Shown: piece after piece, positions 7,440-13,411 of the stretch | Position numbering within the stretch: position 1 is the stretch's first letter | Layout of the letters: each line of letters opens with the position of its first letter | Source of the DNA: Verrucomicrobiota bacterium | GTDB taxonomy: Bacteria; Verrucomicrobiota; Verrucomicrobiia; Chthoniobacterales; UBA10450 | Reading direction: 5' to 3' | DNA length: 15,909 nt | Assembly (NCBI GenBank): GCA_003218785.1 | Contig: QHOM01000014.1 | Coordinates: forward strand, 1 to 15,909 | The notes under the pieces: model-generated | What the model saw: the letters and a program-made list of their open reading frames with translations, nothing else | What the model was told of the DNA's origin: nothing | The model's database searches: none | Program-made: the position numbers and the translations under genes

Positions 7440-8684
7440 TTAATGCGGCCGAAATTGCAAGCTATGTGTCATCTCGAATACCGCCGACAGAATGCTGAAA
7501 ACGACAAAGCCAACCAGGACCGCAATCACCACGATAATGACCGGCGGAATTAGTTGCGAGATTACTGCGACAGTCCGGTCAAGTTCGCGCTCATAAACAT
7601 CAGCAATGGATTGCATTGCCTCGGCGAAATGTCCCGTTTGTTCTCCGACTGCCATCATGTCAGTGAGCAAATCCGGAAACAATTTTTGCTCCTGCAATGC
7701 GGCGGACAGTGTCGCGCCATCGATTACAGCTCGACGGACTTCTCCTAGTTTCAGTTCCAGAAATCGGTTGCTTGCGATTTCGGTGACGAGATCGAGGGAG
7801 CGAAGCAAGGGGATTCCGTTTTCTATCAGTGTTCCAAGCGTGCGCGAAAACTGCGCGTAATAACGGTGCCGGATGACACGCCCGTAGCCGGGGATGAGGA
7901 GACGAAAACGGTCCCATGTGATGCGTCCTTCATCAGTGCGGACAAACGCGCGGAACCCAATAATCGCACCAATCGCGAGCAACGCCCCAACCCACCAATA
8001 TCCCGTGATCGCATGATGAATGTGCAATAGAATGCGCGTGGGTAATGGCAGCGCACCGCCGGTTTCCGACATAAAACCGGTCAGTTGCGGTACCATGAAC
8101 GTGATGAAGATTGTGATCAGAATTGCGCCAGCAAACACGAGAAATGCCGGATAAATCAGCGCTTGCTGCACGCGATCTCGCAAATCTTTGGCCTGCATCA
8201 AATGTTTGACCAGCCGGAGAAGAATCTGCGGCAGCGCGCCGCTCGCTTCACCAGCCGCCACCATGTTTACGTAAAGCGGCGGGAAAATGCGTGGGAACTC
8301 GCTTAATGCCCGCGAGAAACTGCGACCGTCAACTAGGGCCTGATGCAGCGCATGCGTCATTTGCTGGACGCGTGGCTGTTTCAAACGTTTTTCCAAGATC
8401 GACAATCCTTCGTCGAGCGTCATTCCCGCTTGCAGCAAATGGCCGAGCTGTTCCGTAAAAACCAGTAACTGGCCATGCGGAATTTTCAGATTTTGCGTGG
8501 CAGCTGCCGGGGGTGCACCGTCCCGATGTACGGCTTTGGGCTCTGCGCCGACTAATTCGATCCGGATCGGAATACATCGTTGCAACTCAATTTGCCGAAT
8601 GGCAACCGCTCGATCCGGGCAATCGAGCACGCCTTCAACCAGGCCGCCCTGTGCGTTACGTGCACGATAAGCAAACTGTGGCAT
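7440..8684 (-). CDS. gspF: GspF inner-membrane platform protein
   Basis: 414-residue polytopic inner-membrane protein of the type II secretion platform, which couples the ATPase to pseudopilus assembly. It begins MPQFAYRARNAQGG, a standard GspF start, and holds two T2SSF domains: about 70-200 (FTEQLGHLLQAGMTL, VAAGEASGALPQIL) and about 275-400 (FSRTLGTLIENGIPLL, MMAVGEQTGHFAEAM). Membrane helices are at about 178-200, 228-246 and 378-402. The frame stays open to a TTG at 8789, but the extra 35 residues are low-complexity and derive from degenerate heptamer sequence, so I chose the ATG at 8684. First gene of the minus-strand unit gspF, unknown, gspG. Confidence 0.92.
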   Translation of the reverse strand: MPQFAYRARNAQGGLVEGVLDCPDRAVAIRQIELQRCIPIRIELVGAEPKAVHRDGAPPAAATQNLKIPHGQLLVFTEQLGHLLQAGMTLDEGLSILEKRLKQPRVQQMTHALHQALVDGRSFSRALSEFPRIFPPLYVNMVAAGEASGALPQILLRLVKHLMQAKDLRDRVQQALIYPAFLVFAGAILITIFITFMVPQLTGFMSETGGALPLPTRILLHIHHAITGYWWVGALLAIGAIIGFRAFVRTDEGRITWDRFRLLIPGYGRVIRHRYYAQFSRTLGTLIENGIPLLRSLDLVTEIASNRFLELKLGEVRRAVIDGATLSAALQEQKLFPDLLTDMMAVGEQTGHFAEAMQSIADVYERELDRTVAVISQLIPPVIIVVIAVLVGFVVFSILSAVFEMTHSLQFRPH

Positions 8685-9069
8685 TGACGGGGAAAATAAT
8701 CCGAAACCCGAAATCGGAAACCTGAATCTGAGACCGGACCTTTTGGTCACGGGTGATCCAGTGCGGCTTGGCGGCGACTCAAGGTTCAAAATAATTCCAG
8801 GCGAACAACGAATTACGCTGATGCGGCGTAGATTCGGAATACAGACTTATATTTGTAGTCTGTGCGAACAACTCCCAGCATCTTCGCGCGACGATTAGCC
8901 ATATGTGTTTATCCGCTAAACACCCTAACGAATGCGGAAAGCTTAAAGATCAGAAGTCAAGGCTAGTGCTCCCTTTTCCGGCGTCATTTGGCGGATCAGC
9001 GCCGTTAATTACCGAGATCGCGAAAAATTTTCCTTGCCATGGCGATTGATTTTGATAAAAGCGACGAGC
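8685..9069. other. Intergenic stretch upstream of gspF
   Basis: No convincing gene. Bases 8698-8730 are a degenerate run of the GAAA-rich heptamer seen in gspI and gspK. A perfect 7-base inverted repeat, ACAGACT (8841-8847) and AGTCTGT (8857-8863) with a 9-base AT-rich loop, lies about 160 bases upstream of gspF; its minus strand contains TATAAG, a possible -10 element, but no well-spaced -35 was found. Confidence 0.5.
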
Positions 9070-9249
9070 ATGAAATTCGCAGGAGTGTTTATATTCGTTT
9101 CCCTTGCGCTTGTATCGCAAGGATCTGCGGTCTTACGACCGCAGTATCCGGTCAAGGCGGCGCCGCCATTTCGCGGTGACGTGATTGCGATAGGAAACGA
9201 TGCGCTTCGAAACCTCCCAGATCGTATTCCTGCTAAGGCGCCGAATTAA
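9070..9249 (+). CDS. Possible small secreted protein
   Basis: 59 residues from the ATG at 9070: a signal-peptide-like start (MKFAGVFIFVSLALVSQGSA) and a short tail LRPQYPVKAAPPFRGDVIAIGN-DAL. The frame is open from 9034, but the added 12 residues would spoil the signal peptide. I do not recognise a family. The codons for residues 18-27 coincide with a strong DNA hairpin (9121-9149), so part of the coding sequence may derive from a palindromic repeat. No clear promoter and only a weak GACGAG upstream. It may be a real small exported protein or a chance frame. Confidence 0.4.
   Translation: MKFAGVFIFVSLALVSQGSAVLRPQYPVKAAPPFRGDVIAIGNDALRNLPDRIPAKAPN
9121..9149. repeat. Strong palindrome
   Basis: CTGCGGTC (9125-9132), loop TTAC, GACCGCAG (9137-9144), a perfect 8-base stem; it extends with GGAT (9121-9124) pairing ATCC (9146-9149) across a single bulged T. 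No T-run follows, so it does not look like a terminator. It may be a copy of a palindromic interspersed repeat. Confidence 0.7.
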
Positions 9250-9375
9250 TTCGAAGCCTGCGCGGGTGCAGTCATTGGCCCGGCGGCAGCCAGTTCAGAA
9301 ACTGCTCGCCGCGGTTGCAGCCTTCATGTCTTCGAATGCAACGGAGCCGTATCGGCCGTCTCTCAAGATTACCGA

Positions 9376-9424
9376 GGCGGGGCGGGAATCGAACCCGCGA
9401 ATAGATTCACCGCCGAGAATCTAT
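9376..9424 (-). other. tRNA/tmRNA 3'-end-like fragment, probable attachment-site remnant
   Basis: On the minus strand, 9398-9382 reads GCGGGTTCGATTCCCGC: a perfect five-base-pair T stem with a canonical TTCGATT T loop, as at the 3' end of tRNA and tmRNA genes, followed by a CCCGCC acceptor-like stretch but no CCA. Just before it is a perfect 8-base inverted repeat (9401-9408 with 9417-9424, 8-base loop) that does not fit an anticodon arm. No complete tRNA can be folded. It sits about 75 bases from an integrase gene, where attachment sites in tRNA or ssrA 3' ends are expected. No second copy occurs in the window. Confidence 0.42.
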
Positions 9425-9449
9425 CCATGTTATTTAGTTAGAAAAGACA

Positions 9450-9497
9450 AGTCAGAACATCATTGACACCGGCGAATGTTCTGACTATGTTCTGACT
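9450..9497. repeat. 11-base inverted and direct repeats at the integrase promoter
   Basis: AGTCAGAACAT at 9450-9460 is inverted as ATGTTCTGACT at 9476-9486 and repeated directly at 9487-9497. All copies are exact. The direct copies are 11 bases apart, about one helical turn. They flank and overlap the promoter elements, so they may be an operator or arm-type binding sites of the integrase or an excisionase. Confidence 0.85.
9463..9491 (+). promoter_or_regulatory. Strong sigma-70-type promoter of the integrase
   Basis: TTGACA (9463-9468, perfect -35) and TATGTT (9486-9491, -10) are separated by exactly 17 bases. Transcription would begin at about 9498-9500, on or next to the integrase ATG at 9500, giving a leaderless message. 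The -10 lies inside the direct repeats. Confidence 0.65.
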
Positions 9498-9499
9498 CC

Positions 9500-10687
9500 A
9501 TGCCAAGCCTCACGAAAGATTCTCGCGCTCGCAGCCCTTACTGGATTTGCTGTTACACAAGCTCAACCGGCCAACGGCTGAAAAAATCAACAAAGGTCAC
9601 AATCAAACCGTTTAGAGGCGAGAAGCGAAACGACGGTTCACCAAAGACTGCCTCCGATAAGAGAGCGGAAGCGTGGGAAGTCTGTCTTTCAATCGAGCGC
9701 GCCGAAAATCATGCGAGAAACGGCACGCTCACCGAGCAGCAAGCAAAAAAGATCGTCAGCGAAATCCTGGAGCGCACGACCGGCGAGCCAATGCACAACT
9801 ACAAGATGCGCGACTGGCTGAATTACTGGCTCGACATGAAAGAGCAAGTGCGCGCTGGCAAAACGATGGATCGTTATCGCCAAGTGATTCGCGACTTTAT
9901 TGAATCGCTCGGCAAGCGCTCCGATCTCGTACTAGCGCACATCACGTCGAAAGATGTACTTGTTTACCGCGATTCAATTATTAAAGCTAATAAGACAGCG
10001 CGGACAGCCAATCTCTCTGTGAAAGTTGTAAGCGCCGCGTTCAATGCAGCGGTTCGACAACACATCATCGAAAGCAATCCGGCGACCGCGCTTGAAAGCC
10101 TACGAGTGCGCGCTGAAGAACGTGGGACCTTCGCCGCGAATCAAGTAACCAAACTCCTAGGTGCAGCTGAAGGCGACTGGCGGGGCGCAATTCTCCTCGG
10201 CTACTACACCGGCGCACGCCTGAGTGACGTGGCAAACATGCGATGGGAAGCTATCGACTGGGGGACCAAAACGATTCGGTTTACGCCAAGCAAAACAAGA
10301 AAGCCCGTCACAGTTCCATTGCATCCACAGCTTGAACGTGAGCTTTTGAAGAATGCGGGAATCGGCAAAGCCCCAATGTTTCCATCACTCGCTGGCAAAG
10401 GCACTGGCGGCAGATTCGGTTTGAGCGGGCGCTTTGCCGCGATTATGAACAAAGCCAGGATTGAGGGCAAACGGATGCGGGCAAGCGGAGAGCGAACGTT
10501 GTCGAGCCTCAGCTTTCACAGCCTGAGACATTCATTCAACAGCGCAATGGCAAACGCAGGCATCGCGCAAGAAATCAGACAAAAGCTTACCGGCCACACG
10601 TCGGCGGAAATGAACAAAGTTTACACACATCACGAGCTCGAACCCTTGCGTGCCGCGGTCGCTGCGATTCCTTCGCTTAAGTTTTGA
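9500..10687 (+). CDS. Tyrosine recombinase / integrase
   Basis: 395-residue site-specific recombinase, probably responsible for integrating and excising the island to its right. The N-terminal arm begins with a SPYWICCYT strand and a QRLKKSTK region (about 1-60), followed by a SAM-like core-binding domain (about 100-195) and the catalytic domain (about 205-385). All catalytic residues are visible: Arg240 in TGARLSD, Lys265 in the beta-hairpin, His340 and Arg343 in FHSLRHSF, His366 in LTGHTS and Tyr375 in KVYTHH. The ATG at 9500 gives a complete arm domain; no ribosome binding site precedes it, matching a promoter that would start transcription there. The gene looks intact. It lies beside a tRNA/tmRNA-like T-arm fragment, the usual place for such a gene. 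Confidence 0.93.
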   Translation: MPSLTKDSRARSPYWICCYTSSTGQRLKKSTKVTIKPFRGEKRNDGSPKTASDKRAEAWEVCLSIERAENHARNGTLTEQQAKKIVSEILERTTGEPMHNYKMRDWLNYWLDMKEQVRAGKTMDRYRQVIRDFIESLGKRSDLVLAHITSKDVLVYRDSIIKANKTARTANLSVKVVSAAFNAAVRQHIIESNPATALESLRVRAEERGTFAANQVTKLLGAAEGDWRGAILLGYYTGARLSDVANMRWEAIDWGTKTIRFTPSKTRKPVTVPLHPQLERELLKNAGIGKAPMFPSLAGKGTGGRFGLSGRFAAIMNKARIEGKRMRASGERTLSSLSFHSLRHSFNSAMANAGIAQEIRQKLTGHTSAEMNKVYTHHELEPLRAAVAAIPSLKF

Positions 10688-10738
10688 CCGGATTGGCGCT
10701 GCGCGACTCGTGTCTGATGCGACTGTATTGGGCTGGCG

Positions 10739-10761
10739 ACGAATGTCCGCAGATTCGTTTT
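10739..10761 (+). terminator. Weak candidate terminator after the integrase
   Basis: ACGAAT (10739-10744), 8-base loop, ATTCGT (10753-10758), running into TTTT. It lies 52 bases after the integrase stop and just before the end of the convergent helix-turn-helix gene. The stem is short and AT-rich, so this is tentative. Confidence 0.3.
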
Positions 10762-10773
10762 GATCAGGATCCG

Positions 10774-11241
10774 CTACTCTGACACTTTCGATTCAATGTC
10801 GATCATTTGTGGCTCATTGCTCTCGTCGGCAATGGTCGTTGGTGTGATCTTGCCAACCAGAAAAGCAACGTCCAGAATCCCTTCTCCGCTTTCCGCCGGC
10901 CACAGCGTCGAATGAATCGCCGCGACATCGCGCACATTGCGGGCCAAGCTTAAATCGCCGCTGCTCTCTGCCGCTTGTTCGGCAGCCTCGACGGTATAGC
11001 GCGAGAGCGCGAGTCGGGAACGCTTTTTATTCCGCGAGAGTTCATCTGCAACGATCGCGGCCGGGGACTGGGTGCGAATTGGGTGCGTAAGATCGGGGCC
11101 GGGTTTTGGCAGTTTATTCCATTGGTAACGGAGAGCCCAACTTTTGACGGTATTTTCGCTTAGACCGGCGATGCGCGCGGCTTTACGCTGGCCGTGCAGG
11201 ACGACAAGGGTTTTGATTGCTTCTTTATCGCAGTTTGTCAT
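10774..11241 (-). CDS. Helix-turn-helix protein, terminase-small-subunit-like
   Basis: 155 residues. Residues about 6-41 (KEAIKTLVVLHG, then QRKAARIAGLSENTVKSWAL and RYQW) form a textbook helix-turn-helix like that of phage terminase small subunits and some transposase-type DNA-binding proteins. The rest is charged: a helical part at about 65-115 and an acidic tail. The ATG at 11241 is preceded by GGAG five bases away, so I reject the open extension to 11370, which runs through the promoter. Convergent with the integrase and likely part of the same element. Its promoter overlaps a perfect LexA-box match. It may prepare DNA for packaging, or regulate the element; no large terminase subunit is in the window. 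Confidence 0.65.
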   Translation of the reverse strand: MTNCDKEAIKTLVVLHGQRKAARIAGLSENTVKSWALRYQWNKLPKPGPDLTHPIRTQSPAAIVADELSRNKKRSRLALSRYTVEAAEQAAESSGDLSLARNVRDVAAIHSTLWPAESGEGILDVAFLVGKITPTTIADESNEPQMIDIESKVSE

Positions 11242-11293
11242 TTTGCTCCGTTTCGTTGGTGATCTTTCGGCCCGTTGATTACTTAGTGAATGA

Positions 11294-11307
11294 TGTTCAC
11301 AGGAACA
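11294..11307. promoter_or_regulatory. LexA (SOS) box matching the Verrucomicrobia consensus
   Basis: TGTTC-ACAG-GAACA is a perfect match to TGTTC-N4-GAACA, the LexA operator I recall as shown for the Verrucomicrobium spinosum recA promoter; the flanking bases extend the palindrome to ATGTTC-N4-GAACAT. It lies 53-66 bases upstream of the helix-turn-helix gene start and overlaps its predicted -10 element, the right place for a repressor. It could also act on the broken plus-strand methyltransferase. LexA itself is not in the window. Confidence 0.6.
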
Positions 11308-11333
11308 TAACGTCGGTTTCCGTGGCACCGCAA
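11304..11333 (-). promoter_or_regulatory. Candidate promoter of the helix-turn-helix gene
   Basis: On the minus strand TTGCGG (11333-11328) and TATGTT (11309-11304) are 18 bases apart. TATGTT is also the -10 proposed for the integrase. The -35 is only a partial match. Four bases of the -10 fall inside the LexA-box match. Confidence 0.4.
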
Positions 11334-11504
11334 CGTGAATAGGTGCAACCAATTGCGAGCAGCAAAACAATGCGCTGTCGGCGCACCGCGCATTTCTCGC
11401 TCTACAAGAGATTTCTGGATCATCCGGAAGACATGCTTACCGTCTGGGAATCGGATAGCCTCCGGTGTACAGGCAAATCGGCGGATGCTATCCTGCCGCC
11501 TTTT

Positions 11505-12327
11505 ATGAAGCTCGATCCCTCCTATCAGGCCCTGGCATCAGACTTCCTGGCAACGCACCGCTCAACGCTGCATGAGGACCGATTGGAGGTGGAGCTGATC
11601 CGCATCCAGCATATCTCCGCAAACGTCGCATCTTTGGCGAACAAGCGCATGCTCGATCTCGGATGCGGCTCGGCGAAAAACAAGGACAGTCATTGGAATC
11701 CGATCGGCCGCTTGTGACAGCGGTGGATAAAACCGAAAGAGTTCGCAAGGTTCTAGCCGTGGTACTGCAGAATCCTGCAGGAGGCCGGAGCGCAACCGGT
11801 GGGCATCGACATCCGGAGGAATGCGGGAGAACGATTCGAATCCCATGCGATGGATCTGTCGGATCCGAAAGCGCTTGAACGGTTTCCCGATGAAAGTTTC
11901 GATCACGCGAACAACTACTTTCTCACGGTGCCGAAAAACAGCATGTATGCGCGGTCCGGAACGTCGCCTAGTATATGGCTTTCTCTCGCGTGGAAACACA
12001 GGTTCGACAACTACAACCAGGCGAAGGAACGAGGGATTCCGCTTGAGGATATTCCGAAATTTTATGAACGCCAGAACTGGAAACGGATGTGGGCCATCAA
12101 TGACGGGATTTTTCTCCAGGTACAGCGCCTGTTGAAAGAGGGTGGCATCTACACGCTTGCGGAATTCGCCTATCGGAAGAAGAAAGGGGTCCTCGTGCGG
12201 GAGAAGCAGATCCCGCAGTCACGCAAAGTTTTTCAGCCGCTCACATGATGCCGTGATCCGCGTTTACGATGACGCTGGCAGTGTGATGGAAACGCACGAG
12301 CACAAGGGCGATTTCCAGGATTGGTAG
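11505..12327 (+). pseudogene. Broken SAM-dependent methyltransferase
   Basis: One reading frame runs from about 11505 (MKLDPSYQAL; possibly from 11433) to 12245 but is cut by TGA at 11715-11717 and TAG at 11754-11756. Read through these, it is a coherent methyltransferase: RMLDLGCGSA motif I, then WYCRILQEAGAQPVGIDIR, FPDESFDHANNYFLT and LLKEGGIYTLAEFAYRKKKG. A third lesion, a frameshift near the T-run at about 12228-12235, ends that frame at 12248; the natural tail (SRSHDAVIRVYDDAG to GDFQDW) continues in the next frame to 12327. The enzyme is therefore dead unless translation is recoded. It probably acted in polysaccharide or small-molecule modification, judging from the glycosyltransferase-like fragment behind it. 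The family call is good; the start is uncertain. Confidence 0.75.
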
Positions 12328-12370
12328 GTTTTTGCTCGCATTGCGTCGCACTTTTCACTAAGACCAATCG

Positions 12371-13153
12371 CTAATGACCCCGCTTTTGTCGGACGTCTCC
12401 GCAGCAACCGTGATTAGATGAAGGTGATCTATCTTCAACAATCGCCGAGCGTAAATGGCAGGGACTCTCTCCGCGGCAGAAAGCTGCTCGATAAATCTCG
12501 TGACGAATCGGATGAATGCTTACTAGGCCATGCTGTCGTAGAGAATGAGTTCTATGCTGCATGGAAAGAGCAGGAATCTCGAAGAGATTTGATTTCCTAC
12601 GATATGCTTCGCGACGTTTCCCCGGACCTGCTTTATATCGAAGGCGGGATGCTAGCATCCGTATTTCCTCAAGCCGCTGTGGCGAGATCACCGCAACCTG
12701 TTGTTGCACGTTCACCTCAGCCGGCCGCTCCCCATACAGCGCGGGAAGAATCTTGCCAGCATACCATTTCCGCACATCAAACCGGAGCCGGTCGCAGATA
12801 GCCTTGTCCTTGTCCTCGGGGTTCAAGTCCAAGCATGTCTGTGCAATAAACTCGGCTTGCATCGTGCGTGCGCGTGTAAAAAGGGCGGCGAACCATGGAT
12901 ACTTGTTGCGCCACTCTTCTATTGTCGTGTGATGTTTCGGCCAGTCGTTGGCGCCGTTATGCTCGGCGTGAAGGTCGATTGTGCGCTGTAGGGAGTGTGG
13001 AGAAGTGGCGATTGCCTCGCAGATGCGCTTTGCGAGATCGCGTGTAAGAATGGTCTTGCGGCCGCCTTTACGCCCGTTAAAGCGTCTGGTATTCGCTGCT
13101 GATTCGCTCAGCTGCCCGTGTGTAAATCTAGCCACGGGATTGTACTGGAGCAC
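12371..13153 (-). pseudogene. Truncated terminase small subunit (Sf6 type), chimeric C-terminus
   Basis: The open frame encodes 260 residues, but only about 1-165 look genuine. A basic N-terminus (RKGGRKTILTRDLAKRICEA) is followed by the Sf6-type terminase small subunit core: TTIEEWRNKYPWFAALFTRA, AEFIAQTCLDL, DRLRFDVRKWYAGKILPALYG and ISPQRLEEI. Such proteins recognise phage DNA for packaging. After about residue 165 (base 12658) the frame reads antisense through the glycosyltransferase-like fragment and is meaningless. The start is GTG at 13153, with another GTG at 13132 possible; no good ribosome binding site is visible. No large terminase, portal or capsid gene is in the window, so this is a prophage remnant. 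Confidence 0.6.
12418..12657 (+). pseudogene. N-terminal fragment, glycosyltransferase-like
   Basis: About 80 residues beginning MKVIYLQQSPSVNGRDSLRG, with VENEFYAAWKEQ, LISYDMLRDV and SPDLLYIEGG. The first strand and the 'place of origin' style of the segment resemble the start of family 4 glycosyltransferases, but I cannot name the family with confidence. Homology-like sequence stops at about 12657; beyond this the frame continues to 12801 only by running antisense through the terminase gene (repetitive AVARSPQP residues). So this is a gene cut off by a recombination or insertion junction. It is in the same orientation as the broken methyltransferase just upstream. Confidence 0.5.
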
Positions 13154-13411
13154 AATTTGCTGCTAGGTAGAAGTTTTTTCATCTTTTGCTCTTGCTGTTT
13201 TCGAGGGAAGAAAGAGTCACTGCGCGGTGAATGGCAAGCGTGGACTGCGCGACATTCAACGAAGCGATGCGCGTACTTTGGCCGGTCCCGCCAAAAAATA
13301 GTATTGACACCGTCTGGGAGACGGCTGGCAGACTAGGGCAAACTTCTCGACAACTTCGCTTCGCAAACCCCCTAGAACATCAATGAACCCCCGAACCAGT
13401 ACCCAAAAACT
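13154..13411. other. Intergenic stretch before the first repeat/S74 gene
   Basis: No gene seen. It contains TTGACA at 13304-13309 followed at once by a perfect hairpin CCGTCT-GGG-AGACGG (13310-13324). No -10 with normal spacing follows, so a promoter is only possible. Nothing else stands out. Confidence 0.4.

Noticed and set aside
8685..8789. 35-residue N-terminal extension of GspF from TTG 8789
   Set aside because: The extension is encoded by degenerate heptamer sequence and is not seen in the family as I know it; MPQFAYRARNAQGG is a standard start.
11799..12248. A separate 149-residue gene starting at GTG 11799
   Set aside because: It is in the same frame as the upstream part and continues the same methyltransferase fold, so it is the second half of one broken gene.
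12418..12801. A complete 127-residue gene
   Set aside because: Only about the first 80 residues look like protein; the rest is antisense to the terminase core.
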